Of a stretch of 64,000 bases of DNA, positions 25,768-38,075 are shown in pieces. A program made the translations under genes and the position numbers. Positions within the stretch are counted from its first letter, which is position 1. Each line of letters starts with the position of its first letter. Origin of the DNA: Coffea arabica (taxonomy: Eukaryota; Streptophyta; Magnoliopsida; Gentianales; Rubiaceae); the NCBI RefSeq assembly GCF_036785885.1, contig NC_092322.1:16328466-16392465 (forward strand), given 5' to 3'. Under the pieces are notes generated by a model. It had not been told where the DNA came from. It searched no databases and saw only the letters and a list, made by a program, of their open reading frames with translations.

Positions 25768-27065
25768 TCATTCTTTCAACATTAACCCAGAAATTTGAAC
25801 CTTTCTACTTAGGGTATCAGCTACAACATTAGCCTTACCCAGATGATAATTGATTGAGCAATCATAGTTTTCTAAGAATTCCATCCAACGACGCTGTCTC
25901 ATATTCAATTTCTTTTGGGAAAAGAGATATTTAAGGCTTTTATGATCGGAATAGACCTCAAAGGTCACCCTGTACAAATAGTGCCTCCACTTTTTCAGAG
26001 CAAAGACAACTGCAGCCAGCTCTAAGTCATGAGTGGGATAGTTTTGTTCTTGAATTTTCAGTTTTCTAGAAGCATAGGTTATCACATTCTGGTGTTGCAT
26101 CAATACACACCCCAAACCTTCTCTAGAGGCGTCGGTATAAACAGTGAACTGTCCTTACCGTTAGGCAAGGTCAAAATAGGGACCATGGTTAACCTCCGCT
26201 TCAACTCTTGAAAGCTGTTTTCACACTTATCACTCCACAGAAACCGACCACCGTTCTTCGTTAAATCAGTTAAAGGACTGGTAAGTTTCGAAAAATCTTT
26301 GATAAATCGCCAGTAATAACCTGCCAACCCTAGAAAACTCCGAATTTTAGTAGGATTGTCGGGTCTCTTCCACTCAGTCACTGCCTCTATCTTGGCCGGA
26401 TCTACAGCAATTCCTTCCTTTGAAATCACGTGCCCCAGGAAAGAAACATTCTCGAGCCAAAACTCGCACTTACTAAATTTAACATACAACTGGTGATCCC
26501 TCAGAGTTTGTAAGATTTCTTTCAAATGTTGCACATGCTCCTCATGGGTTTTTGAATAAACCAAAATGTCATTGATAAAGACAACGATAAATCGGTCCAG
26601 ATAGGATTTGAAAATCCGATGCATAAGGTGCATAAAAGCGGCAGGGGCATTGGTCAGCCCAAAAGGTATCACGGTGAACTCGTAATGCCCATACTGAGAA
26701 TTGAAAGCAGTCTTAGACACATCTTCCTTCCTAATCAGCAATTGATAGTATCCCTGTCGGAGGTCTAGTTTCGAAAAGACCATCGCACCTTGCAACTGAT
26801 CAAATAACTCATCAATGTGGCGTAGTAGATACTTATTCTTAATGGTTACATTGTTCAACCCTCGGTAATCAATATACAGTCTCAAGGTCCCGTCCTTTTT
26901 TTTAACAAAGAGAACAGATGCCCCCCAAAGTGATCCACTCTCATGAATAAATCCCCGCTCTAGAAGGTCTTGCAACTGCACCCTCTTTGAGTTCGGCAGG
27001 TGCCATTCGGTAGGGAGTCTTGAAAATAGGAGAAGTCCCCGATAATAAGTTAATTTCAAACTCAA
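25768..27065 (-). pseudogene. Gypsy reverse transcriptase and RNase H
   Basis: 26100-27065 encodes the RT palm and fingers ([51 protein letters not shown]). The active-site motif reads [11 protein letters not shown], where the family has F/Y-x-DD. The first catalytic Asp is Asn (codon at 26571-26573), so the polymerase should be dead. 25768-26115 continues, in a shifted frame, into RNase H ([48 protein letters not shown]). Confidence 0.9.
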
Positions 27066-27684
27066 TTTCTCTTTCCGGAGGTAGATTCACTAATTCATCG
27101 GGAAATACATCTGGATATTCACTCACTACTGGAACAACTTCTTTTTTCAGTTTATCGGTAGGAGTGTTAATGAGAAAAACTAGGAACCCTTGTGCCCCTC
27201 TACTCAGTAGTTTCCTAACACAAATACCCGAAATCATAGCAGATGAGTCTAAACTACCCCTCACATCTAACCTCAAAGTTGCCTTCCTAGGGATACGAAA
27301 TTCTACTATTTTTCTCTTACAGTTTAGTTGGACATCATATCGAGCCAACCAATCCATGCCCAATGTCACATCGTACCTTTTAATGGCCAAACTTATCAAA
27401 TTCCTCAACAACTTTCTCTCTCTTATCCAGATTTCACAATTTACATACATTTTGCTAGAAATCAAACATTTGTCCTCCGTAAGAGTACTAACTTCCAGCT
27501 CATAGGGGAGAGTGACAGGATTTATATCAATTTCACACATAAACTTAGGGTTAACAAAGGAATGGGTGGCACTAGGGTCTATCAAAATTCTAGTTAGGCG
27601 GTGGAAGACAGTGATCATATCTTCCACCACATCTGTCGAGTCAGGAACTGGACGTTGCTCGATGGAGTATACTCGAGCAGGCAC
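27066..27684 (-). pseudogene. Gypsy aspartic protease region
   Basis: The segment reads RILIDPSATHSFVNPKF, then DVTLGMDWLARYDVQLNCK. The family active site is LIDSGATHSFV. Here Ser-Gly is replaced by Pro-Ser directly after the catalytic Asp, which should abolish activity. It normally cuts the Gag-Pol polyprotein. The frame overlaps the start of the RT frame at 26941-27065, which marks a frameshift. Confidence 0.85.
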
Positions 27685-27689
27685 ATTCG

Positions 27690-28823
27690 GTTTTGCTCCT
27701 TCTTCCTATGACTGACCTGAGATAGCTTTCGACGACTGAATAGTTCCTCTCGCTTCTCGAGACTGGATCGGACAACTGGCGAGCCGGTGCTCCGCACTCC
27801 CACAGCGTAAGCACTTGTTCTACTTCCTCCAACAGTCGTCCTCCGTATGGTTTGGTTTCCCACAAAAGCTACATGGGCCACGAGAAATGGTGGCTGAACT
27901 CCCTTGCGAGACGCTCCTCTGCTGATCTCATCTCGTTTGCCCACCTCAGGGTGGAGTACCTCTTGCCGTACCCGAAAACCATCCCTCTCCGGCTCACCTT
28001 CCAAATTTGGGAGGAGTACTCTTATCCCCTTGAGTTGAGCTACTTCGGGAAGCTCCACGTTTTCTATTTTGAAAATTTCTCACTTGAAGTCTGGCATTCT
28101 CAGATCGTAAAACTTTCTCAACGGTATCACTAAAGGTGGTGATTTGGGCCACGGCCAAATCTTTTTGAATTTCTACGTTAAGCCCCTGAAGGAAACGTCT
28201 CGCCCTTCTTTGTTCGGTTAGAATAAGTTCAGGAGTGAATTTGGACAAGCGGGTAAATTGGCTCTCGTATTCAGCCACAGATTGGGTGCCTTGGCGAAGT
28301 CGGATGAACTTGTCTCCTTCTTTTCCTGGACCAATGGCAAAAAGTACTTAGCATTGAACTCCCTTACGAAGTTCACCCACGTTCTTGGTGTCTGTTCTCT
28401 CTCCCACTTGGTTCGTATTATATTCCACCAAGAACGAGCGGTTCCGTCTAGTTGAAAAATCGCAAAAGTAACTTGCATCTCTTCAGAGTAATGGAAGGCG
28501 GCAAAAATATCTATCATCTTCTCCAGCCACTGTTCGGCCACGTCTGGATCGGACCCTCCAAGAAACTTTGGTGGAGAGAATTTTTGAAACCGTTCGAGAG
28601 CTTGATCCTCGCTCTCGACGTGATTTCTAAGATTTTCAGGGTTACCAACTTGTGGATTAGGGTTGGGGCCCTGTTGTTGCACCACCTGGGTTAGGAGATC
28701 AGTCATCCGTTGGATAGCAGCGGCTACCTGAATATTGGGATCGATTTGGGGTTCAGGATTTGGTTCGGTCGTGGGCTGCCCACCCCCACGTCCACGACCT
28801 CGACCACTACGAGTGCCTTCCAT
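27690..28823 (-). pseudogene. Gypsy gag (capsid/nucleocapsid), broken
   Basis: Starts at ATG 28823 with MEGTRSGRGRGRGGG. It then has the retrotransposon gag domain (FLGGSDPDVAEQWLEKM, VTFAIFQLDGTARSWW) and continues after a frameshift at about 28310 with YESQFTRLSKFTPELI. Two CCHC knuckles are visible at about 27765-27885 (CSFCGKPNHTEDDC and CLRCGSAEHRLASC), separated by an in-frame TAG. Gag packages element RNA in virus-like particles; this copy is not translatable as one protein. Confidence 0.88.
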
Positions 28824-29164
28824 CGATTTAGGTCAATCTAGGGTCGAGGCACAATTATAGTATTAGAAAAGCAGATAACCCTTCACAGATAGTAAGCACA
28901 GACAATTATTTAATCAAATACCACATAAAGGATAGAAACACATAGAACATATATTCATATAACACAAAGCAGTCATACAGTAGTTCAGTCACACATAACA
29001 GTCATACAGTAGTTCAGTCAAACACGTACAAAAGATCCCCTCAAACAAAGCGGGATTTTTCAAAAGTCACTATACACCCTAGAAAAAGGCCAAACAACTA
29101 ACAACGACCTATCTTCCTAGGTCCCCTACACCCAGAGTCAAAACACGGCTCAAGGAACTTTAAC

Positions 29165-29590
29165 CTAGTTTCCAACTGAGCCTACGGATTCACCCCCATG
29201 ACTAGGACTGGACGTGACTCCTTCTCCAGGTGCCCCAACACCCGAAGCCTCCACTTCATGGAGCTGCTCTTGAAGAGCATTCACTCGCTCTTGCTCCATG
29301 ACTAAATCGTCTTGGAGCTCCGCAATTCGGTCGGCTTACATCCTAAGGACGCCTCTCAGTCTAAGGATCTTAGTGTGATCCTGAGCAGCTGCGTGTCGGA
29401 GCCTCATTCTCTCCTCTAGCACCGTTACGACCACATGATCGGCATAGGAGTACCTCTGGCAACGGGTACAACATCGAGTGCGATTAGCGGTATACCATAG
29501 CCGGATCGGACCTCCAGGTCTCTCCTGGTAGTCGATAACACGATAACGTCTTCGCGGCGGCTCACTTCCGCTCCCACTAGCTCCGTCCAT
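29165..29590 (-). pseudogene. Additional ORF upstream of gypsy gag
   Basis: On the minus strand ATG 29590 (MDGASGSGSEPPRRRYRVID) opens a frame that runs 84 codons to TAA (29336-29338). The same frame continues in register to TAG at 29165, giving about 141 codons with one internal stop. The second half (ADRIAELQDDLVMEQERVNA, then LQEQLHEVEASG) is heptad-like and probably coiled-coil. It lies between the 5' LTR and gag, on the same strand. I recognise no family. Additional ORFs of unknown role are known in plant LTR elements. Confidence 0.55.
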
Positions 29591-29725
29591 ACCTATAAGA
29601 GAGTCATGAGTGATCACTCAGACAATACAATAGAACTAAAGCGTTTTCTAGCACAATACTGACCAAATCTCAAAATCAAGTCCTAGTTTGCCCAGATTAA
29701 CTCAAACCTGGATTCTGATACCACC

Positions 29726-31073
29726 AGTGATGGCTCCATCTCCCCCTAAGGCGAACCAAAGGGTTAGACGGACCGCCTGCCCAGCTCTCGCCAGGAATAC
29801 GGATCCAGTATGTACAAAACACCCCTTTTCGTACGAGGAAAAAATTCAAGAAAACGAGCGATCAACACGTATGAAGTCATTCTTCTCCAATAAATATCAC
29901 TACGTATGAAAGTACAGCGCTCGAGCACTTAAAACGGTCATGAAAATGAAGAAACAAAAATTTGCTGTGGATGAACAGTAACAGCCACGTCACTATCCGG
30001 TCGGAATCTGGCCGGATTTTCGGTCGGATTCTTGGCCGAATATGAGGCAGTGGCCAACTCCAAAGGGGTTCGAGATCCCCTGCCAATCCGGCCGGTAATC
30101 CGGCCAGAAACTGGCCAGATTTCTCTGGCCGGATTGCTGCCAGAGGCGAAAACCCAAAATTTTTTTTCCTCTCCTGCATATCCGGCCTTATATCCTGCCA
30201 AAATTTGGCCGAATTTTTAGCCGGATTTGGTGAAGAGTAATGTCACTAAAATTTTTCCTTCTTCGCTCGAATTCAGTACTCGTCTCAAATCAAGTCAAGT
30301 CAAACACGTAGAGCAGTTAATCCTCAACTTAATGTATACATGCCATAACATATCCATGTCATATACATATGAGGAAACACAATGATTGATCCCACATTTA
30401 CAACATACACTCAAAAGTATACTTGGAAACAAATACATTAGGGTTTTCCTAAAGCAGTCGAGGAGCTACCCAAAAGCAAAATGCCTAACTAGCTCAACTC
30501 GTTTTCTCAAAAACTTGGTTCAGAAAGTGTCCCTGTAAGGAAAACAAAACAACGGGGATGAGTTTACGCTTGTGAGATATCAAAAGACTCACAAGTACAC
30601 TATGCAAGGCCAACAAACACAATATACAAGGTAGATAAGAGTCTTTCCCTCTAAACAAAGCCACCAAGTACTTCAATTCTACCTAGCAAGTAGGTTTTAT
30701 GGAGAAATTTGGGAGATGAATGGTTAGATTCCAAGATTTGAGCAAGAAATGAAGAACCAAGGTTGGAAGTTTTCTCTCTTCTTCTCTCTATGATGGTCGG
30801 CCAAGAGGAGGAGAAAATGAGGGGATTTTTGGGTCAAAATTGATTATAAGGAAAGGTAAAGAAAATGGTCAAAAGTCCAACTTCCAATAGATTTGCAACA
30901 TGTGACCTTTTCAAACTTATCCCACTTTCTGATTTATTTCAGGAAAATGATTTAAAATTCATATTTTCTCATAAAAATCCCCAGAAAATGCACATATTAA
31001 GGAAAACACTAAAATTAAGCCCAAAAGCCTAAAATAAATGCCCAAAAAATAAGAAAATTTTCGAGATCTCACA
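29726..31073 (-). repeat. 5' LTR of the gypsy element
   Basis: Begins TGTGAGATCTCG on the minus strand and ends next to the primer-binding site (TGGTGGTATCAGA). It is clearly homologous to the 3' LTR but differs by many substitutions and by an internal gap at about 30920, so the insertion is not very recent. It also carries the GGCCGGATT motif cluster (about 30000-30232). Confidence 0.9.
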
Positions 31074-31690
31074 TTAATAAAAGGCAGAGCGACCAAGTTT
31101 TTTCCTGGCGTTTTTATGTAACCTTAAATAGGCGTAATTAGGATTTTACGTTTTACATGAAATACTAATTTTCAAATTATAGTGTAACACTTTTTAAATT
31201 AAAATTCTTAAATCATATTACTAAAATTCTATTATAAATCAAAATTATTAAAAAATTAAAATATAACATTAGAATAATGTGAAATTTATAAATTAACATA
31301 ATAATTGGGTATGCTATTAAATTACTAATAAAATTTACTTTAGTCATATTTTTAAATTTTATAATATTATTATCGCAATCAATAATGATAAATAATACAA
31401 TATTTATAGAATGTAATAATTAGTATACAAACTTAAATAATAATAAATTAGGTATAATTATAGTTGAGGATTTAAATAATTGGTATGGTATTAAAAACAT
31501 TCTGAAATTTACCTAAGTCATATTTTTAAAAATTTTAATGGTAATGCTAAATTGAATAATAATACATAATGCAACATTAAACAATATTTATAGATTCTAT
31601 AAATATTGCTAACACATAATGCAAATTATTGGTAATTATTACAATCTATAAATATTGTATTATTTATCATTCATAATCAACAAATATCAT
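31074..31690. other. AT-rich DNA upstream of the first PPR copy
   Basis: Very AT-rich with scattered ATAATA, AATATT and TATAAATATT phrases, including an inverted pair around ACAATATTTATAGATT/CTATAAATATTGT (31592-31664). No gene. From about 31672 (AATATCATCTCA) the sequence becomes homologous to the leader of the second PPR gene. Confidence 0.6.
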
Positions 31691-31929
31691 CTCATTCGCC
31701 TTTTACAAAATAGCCTCTCTCTCTTTTTTCTTTTTATAAAAAAAAAAAAGGGGGTTTGGGCATTGCCAGGCTTTTGATTGAGCTTTAATATCCGACACTG
31801 TGACGACGTCGTAATTGAGAAAGCAAGCGCAATTGCCTGGATTTACCTCAGAAAATAATTTTCAACAACCGAACTTCAGAATTTGCCTGAAAAAATCCCA
31901 GCAATTAGTTCATTTGAGACCGGAAGACG

Positions 31930-33854
31930 ATGGGGATGATGAACTAATTCGCCTTTCTGCGGTGATTGTTTCCATTGCTCGGTCTCAGGGAGCAGCGGCT
32001 TCATTAGGTACTCCTGCTCCTGCAGGTTGTACTACTCTTGCATCATTCCTCTCTGCATTCCCAAACCATAAACCCCATTTGGCTTGTTATTCTGCTATTA
32101 GTAGTAAATTTAAGAGTTCTTCTGAAAAAGCTCTGAAATTTCAACCTGAATTAAGGAATGATATTAATAATGTCAACAGTCTTGATGATGCTTTGAGCTT
32201 GTTCGAGCGGATGGCTCGGATGAGGCCTCTGCCTTCTGTTATTCAATTCAATCAAATGCTGACTTGTATTGTTAAGATGAAGAATCATTATTCTTCAGTT
32301 ATTTCCCTTTTTAGAGATATGTGTGTCCAGGGCATTCCTGTTGATGAGGCCACCCTTAATATAATGATTAATTGTTGCTGCGTTGTGGGCCGAGTGGATT
32401 TAGCTTTTTCTACATTGTCTGGCTTCTTCAAACGTGGTTTTGTTCCTAATGTGGTCACCTTTGGCACTTTACTTAAGGGACTCTTTCGAGAACAGAAGGT
32501 TCCTCAGGCACAAGAATTTTTCAAAAAGATAATCAAGGAAAAACTTTGTAAACCCAATGAAACTATGTTGGGCATTGTGATAGATGGGCTCTGTAAGGCA
32601 GGAAACACTCAAACAGCCATTGAATTCCTCAGAGCAATGGAAAAACGAGGAAGTCCTTGTAAACCTGATGCAATTATGTATAATGCCGTCATGGATAGCT
32701 TGTGCAAGGATAAAATGGTTGATGAAGGTCTTGCCCTGTTACTGGAGATGATTGAAAAGGACATTCCCCCGAATGTTGTCACTTACAGTAGTTTGATTCA
32801 AGGTCTGTGCAACTTAAGCAGATGGAAGGACGTTGACAAGCTCTTTTCTGAGATGAAGGTTTATAAAATTGTTCCAGATGTTATTACTTTTAGTATAGTG
32901 GTGGATGCACTATGTAAGGAAGGGCATATAGAAGATGCTGAAGAGGTAGTCCGGATCATGATCCAGCAAGGTCGAAATCCCGACCTGGTCACATACAGTT
33001 CCTTAATGGATGGGTACTGTTTACAGAGGCGAATAGATGACGCAAGGAGAGTTTTCAATACCATGATTGCTAGCGGCCTTACACCCGATCTCCATTGCTA
33101 TGGTATTCTAATAAATGCCTATTACAAGACCAAGAAATTGGAAGCAGCCATGAAGCTCTTTCGAGAGATTCCACATAAAGGTTTAACACCTGACATTGTT
33201 ATTTATAGCACTGTGTTGCAGGGGTTATTTAGTTCAGGAAGGTATCTTAGCGCACGAGAAATTTTCAAGGAGGTGCAAGCTTCAGGCATGAAGCCTGATT
33301 TTCACACTTACTGTGTGGTACTGGATGGATTATGCAAGACTGGACATGTCGATGAAGCATTGGAGTTATTCCATGCAATGGAAACTGATGGAACAAATCT
33401 ACACATAGAAATGTACAATATCATCCTTGATGGGTTGTGCAAAGGCAAGAGGCTCGATAGTGCTCGAGATGTTTTCAACAATCTCTCCCTTAAAGGATTG
33501 GACCCTAATGTCATAACATACAACACCATGATTGCTGGCCTGCTTTCAGAAGGTCTGCTCATCGAGGGCAAAGAGCTCATTTTAAAAATGGAAGAGAAGG
33601 GTTGCTTGGCAAATAGTGTTACATACAATGTCATTCTGCAAGGACTCCTTAAGGGAGGTCATTATGATGATGCGATGGTCTATCATGAAGAAATGGTTCA
33701 TTGAGGATTCTTGCTGGATGCATCTACGTTTTCCATTTTACTTGCTTTATCTGCTGCAAATCAGAACAATCCTTCTGTGCTATTGTTGATGCTGAAGATT
33801 GATCCCGATAGCAAGAAGTTCATGGATGGGGGACAAAGAGGCCCTTCACATTAG
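31930..33854 (+). pseudogene. RFL-type PPR gene copy 1 (start and C-terminus disrupted)
   Basis: P-class pentatricopeptide repeat protein of the restorer-of-fertility-like clade. Such proteins enter mitochondria and bind specific transcripts. The body is open from about 31950 and carries about 14 motifs of 35 residues, from VIQFNQMLTCIVKMKNHYSS to VTYNVILQGLLKGGHYDDAM. Two lesions are seen. The ATG matching that of copy 2 (31930) reads MGMMN then TAA: the stretch encoding the Arg-rich start of the presequence is about 22 bp shorter and out of frame, and no other in-frame ATG precedes the PPR region (the next is near 32210). At 33702 TGA replaces the AGA found in the other copies, removing about 50 C-terminal residues; the remnant frame runs on to TAG at 33854. 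DNA identity to copy 2 is very high, so duplication was recent. Confidence 0.9.
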
Positions 33855-33959
33855 TTGTAACATGGTGGTTGTGCAGTTTTTTGGCCCCTGATGTTTAATT
33901 TGCTGGTAGAAATGTTAATAAGGTTCACATTTGATCCTTTTGTCACTTATCATCTTTGT

Positions 33960-36900
33960 TTAGAGGAGGCCTCTTGGTGATATTTTGTGAAATACCTCAG
34001 AGAGCATCGGTCTGGTGGTGAAGCTGCATTTCTTAGGGAAGTTCAATTGTTAGGTGTATCAGTTCACAGAAAGTTGGTGCAGTTAATTGGATTTGTACGT
34101 CTTCTTCTCAAGACTTCTTCTTTATCTTTTCATGGAGAACTTCAATGTGGCATGTCACTTAAGTGGTAAATTGTACAGGCTCTTTTTCTTCATTTTTCAT
34201 GGGTGTTGGTACTTTAGCTTGCCTTTTAAGTTCAGTTCGGATAATTACTATTTGAATTTGTTGAGTGTAAAGAATTAAATATCATCTGCAATGTAGTTTG
34301 TGATATTCAATTTCTAGAAAAGTTTCAAGCTGCACTTCTATAATTTTGAGGAAATTTTTTCATGTAAGAATGATAAATAGTTACTTTTATTTCAATTGCT
34401 AAATGGAGCCAAAAGTTCCACCGGTTCAAAAGTGTACAAACTTTCTAGACCAGTTTCTTGCTTTGGATTCATATTTTGATGTCCATAGTCATGGCCATTG
34501 ATGTTTTTCACAGCATTTGACTGAACCCGAACTTTTCAAGTATGATCCAGCAAAAAGTATTCTGATTGTTTTTCCCTTTAATTTTTAATGCAGTACTAAG
34601 TTATATAGACATTTAGTGGAAGTGTAGCAAAAATATCATTCCCTTGCAATAACTTAGAATAATTTATCCCAGAAATTCTCTGTTTTTTTTTTCATATATT
34701 TCTCCTCATACATAAATCCACTTGGTTGTTGATTAACAATAGACATGATTATGGGATTCTTCAATATTAATATTTGGTTGTTCCTAAGTCGCAATAGTAA
34801 CTAAAGAAAGGTTTTTATTGCAATGCTGTACTTCTATTAGGTCACCATCAGCAATGGTCAGGAAAAAAAAAGAGAGTTTTACTGGCTCATCTTATCAACC
34901 AATTTCTTTTTTCTTGTTCTTTTTAGGTGGAGCAGAAGAGGGGTGGAATCTGAATTGCTGAGTATGAAGATTTGATGTCAGCTCAGACTGGATAGAGACA
35001 ATTAATCAGGTATTCAAATGTAAGGAAATAGTCATCATGAATTTTATATGAGAGAAATCAGTTGAAGTGGTTAAGACTATTTCTTAATCACTCTTGGGAA
35101 CAAATTTGATGGCTCTATAATTATATTTGGTTAAATAACCTGTGCTTGAAAGTGATGGATTATTTCTATTGGCTGTGGAAGAAGTAAACTGTCTAGTGAC
35201 TTATAAACAACATTGAAAAGTGATCTTTTGTTGATCTGCCATATAGCTCTTCCATGCAGATTTTATTTGTATGGCTTTGATGCTGCATGCACTAATTTGC
35301 AATGGGATCATGTGTTGCAAAGAGAATGACGGTAGCATGTTTTTTGGATGCCGTTAAGAAGAATAATTCTTCTTGCTCATGTTGACAACTTAACTTTTGT
35401 CCTGTGGTGGAGATTTAAATGAGGCCTTGTAGAAATGTTTGTAGAATGAGTTTAAGAAATGCTTTCTGAGTTAGTATTATTCCAAATTCAGCTTAAGTTT
35501 AGCTCAGAAAGTATTATTCTTCCATCCTGTGTTCACATGCATGGAGTTAAGTTGTCATTAAATTTGTGATAGTTTAAAAATCAATTTTTCACATCTGAGA
35601 GACGATTTAAAAAAAAAAGAAAAGAAAAAGAAATACATATTGAAATGAAACCAGAATGCTCCCACCTCTCAATTTGAATGTCGAACTTCAGCAAAACCAG
35701 GGCTAGCCCTTATTTTTTTGCTTTTTGGATCTAACTCATCATGCAATCTTATTCAGGTTGTAAGGTATGATAAGAGGTTAAAATCAAGTTTATTCAATTT
35801 CACAGAGAACATAATTTCAATTTTAAGTTATTAATTATTAATCTCTTTCTTTCATGATTGGGATATAGCACTCATCGGGGAAAAGCTATATGGTGCCCTG
35901 TTATGATTCAATGTCCATTGATTGCTATCTTACTATTTTCAGATGGATGAGTCTAAACCGTAAAAATTACTTAAAATCACACCTTTCACAACATCAGTTT
36001 GTGAGAATTTTAAGGGCAGGTCTTCAAATCACATTGAAAAAGATACTGTCCTGCAGATGACTTAATTATTTGGAAATGACAAAGGTTCTTTTCTAATAGC
36101 TTATAATGGAGGATTTCAAATTTTGTGCAACAATATCCAAATTGTAAGATGGGAAAACTAATCTTATTTCTGAATTCAGAAAAAAAAGTTTGTGATAAAA
36201 ATTTTCTATACTTAGATTTTTCTAGTAGCATCCATTCTCTGTAGCTAGTTTAGTTTTCTGAAGCATTTCATCACAACATTTTTTCCTACTTTATGCAGTA
36301 AATTAATATACTGAAAAAAGATACCCACCATAGAATGGAAATATTGAACGCATATCACGAATACTAGTAATCATTATTTATTATTGTTTGTTAAGGTACT
36401 ATTGGTCACTGAGGTGGAAATGAGAGATATTTGTTCCTTTGGCTAGCTATTATTGGGCATAATTTGCGGTGATTACAATGACCTTTCAGTGATTGTAAAA
36501 TATCTATTTGTGCCCATGATAGACCACAGACCGGGAGAGAAAGGCCTAGATTGACTTAGTAGAAATGAATTTACTTTCATACAGCACATGTCCTGGAGTA
36601 CTTGCATGAGCATTGCAATACAAAATCGTACACCAAGATTTGAAGGCTGGAAACATCCATCTGGATGATGACTTTGAAGCTTTCTTCAGTGGGTACAAAA
36701 CTAACACATTAGGACTCAAGTCTGGGGAACTACGGGACACATTGCCCCTGAATAACTGGAAAGCCTTCAGAGAAGACGGATGTATTCGGATATGGTATGA
36801 CCCTTGTAGAACTTGTAACCAGTCAGTGTGCAATGGATTTCTGGTTGAAGAGGAGGATGTAATATTGCTAGATAAGGTGAGTTATTCCATTCTTTCTTGA

Positions 36901-37870
36901 AATTCAGACAGACTCGTACTGCAATATGGCTATAACTCAGGGTTTTATATTACTGATATAGTCTTCTATGCATTAATGAAATGGGTAAATGCCTTGATTA
37001 GTGGTGATGGAATATTTTGACTAGTGTAATTCATCTATTTATATAGCTTATTTGTCAAGGTTTTACACTATATTTCTTGTGTCGAAGTGTTATCAGTACT
37101 CGTGTAATAGCAAACTAATCTGTCTTTGGCAGACTTCATTTCCTTCGTAATTGGCTGGCAGGTCTTGTTTCTGGAGTTACCTGTCTCTACTTTCAATCCT
37201 GATTAGAAGTTTCTCGTAGTGTTTGGGTCTTTATCTTGCACCCAAACTCTTGCTGAGTTACTGCTTATATCTACTGTGGCTGCTACGATTTGTACAAAAA
37301 GAGAGTATACAAGAGGGAACCTCTGTGGGCAAGCACTGGGTTGCATTTCAAGGAAACCCTGATGTAGATGAACTTTCGTTTAACATCCCATCCAAAGCCA
37401 ACTTTAATTTAAAAGAGCTTTATCCTGCCATCGATTGGGTTGTGATGCTAGACCAAACCATTTGGGAATTAAATTTGAATTTGGTTGGATGTTGAACCAA
37501 GTTCATCTGAATCGAGGCTGGAATGGATGTCCAATGCCTTATCGAAGAACTTGAGCCATCCTGTGATTTATTTTCAGTAGCACCACCAATATCACACCAC
37601 CTCCTCCGCAATTGCCTAAGTTTTCGCTTGATTGGGCTTTCTCAAAAAGTGCAACTCGATTTTTTATTTTTGCTGTATGCCACCTTGTGTATATTTGATG
37701 CAGTAGTTTCTTCCTTTCAGCATTTAGTTCTCCAAAAGGATCACCTTACACAACCTTTGGGATTCGCATCATTCGTGGCTGTAGCTCTAGAGTGTATCAA
37801 GTACTACACCATTTAGTAGTTTATTTCTTTGCCAATTATGAGTTCTGGGATCATTTTGGTTTTATCTTCT
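33960..37870 (+). pseudogene. Receptor-kinase relic downstream of PPR copy 1
   Basis: Only about 100 bp after the PPR end, 33985-34095 reads YLREHRSGGEAAFLREVQLL and VSVHRKLVQLIGFV, the kinase exon around the alpha-C helix of SERK-related LRR kinases. After intron-like DNA (34100-36500, similar to block A), 36505-36885 carries KIVHQDLKAGNIHLDDDFEA and [16 protein letters not shown] has become HQD, the DFG segment is replaced by FSGYK, and frames are mixed, so it is a dead kinase. A stretch at 37309-37870, nearly identical to 55018-55600 and similar to 62300-62900, has no assigned function. It contains RFVQKESIQEGTS- and DELSFNIPSKANFN-like readings without an open frame. Confidence 0.8.
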
Positions 37871-37945
37871 ACTTTTGAGGAATAAACATTTTTGCTAATC
37901 ATTAATAACATTAATAATGACTTAACTAATCATTCTTTTAATTTT

Positions 37946-38075
37946 TACACTGTCAGTGTATACACACTATCATGGTTGGATGAATGACACATGAATAAAT
38001 GAAATTCAAATTTTACATATGTTTCATATATCTAATGGTGATAGTATATACAAAATTAATCCTAAGATATATGCA
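37946..38075. repeat. Possible small MITE with ACACTGTCAGTGT end
   Basis: Starts TTTTTACACTGTCAGTGTAT (a perfect palindrome of 7-base arms around T at 37946-37960) and runs AT-rich to ATGGTGATAGTATATACAAAA. The type is seen often in plant intergenic DNA. The second end is only weakly inverted relative to the first, so this is tentative. Confidence 0.35.

Larger units (their letters stand above)
22742..31073 (-). mobile_element. Full-length Ty3/gypsy LTR retrotransposon (non-functional)
   Basis: Minus-strand element of about 8.3 kb with two LTRs, a primer site and a polypurine tract, flanked by the 5-bp duplication TTAAT (22737-22741 and 31074-31078). Order from the 5' end: LTR, primer site TGGTATCAGA (reverse strand, about 29713-29722), small extra ORF, gag, protease, reverse transcriptase, RNase H, integrase, polypurine tract AAGGGGGAGATAG (about 24208-24220), LTR. 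The coding region has several frameshifts and stops and altered catalytic residues, so it cannot move by itself. The integrase C-terminus has a chromodomain-like end (WKNHGVEEATWEMEE), suggesting a chromovirus of the Tekay/Del group; that lineage call is inference. Confidence 0.93.

Noticed and set aside
31815..31929. Reading PPR copy 1 from position 31815 as its true start
   Set aside because: The codon is TTG, and the matching stretch in copy 2 is untranslated leader; a plant gene is unlikely to start there.
37523..37816. A 97-codon frame (MDVQCLIEELEPSCDLFS...) kept in two copies
   Set aside because: Kept only because the two copies are recent duplicates; the older copy at 62490-62800 does not preserve the frame.
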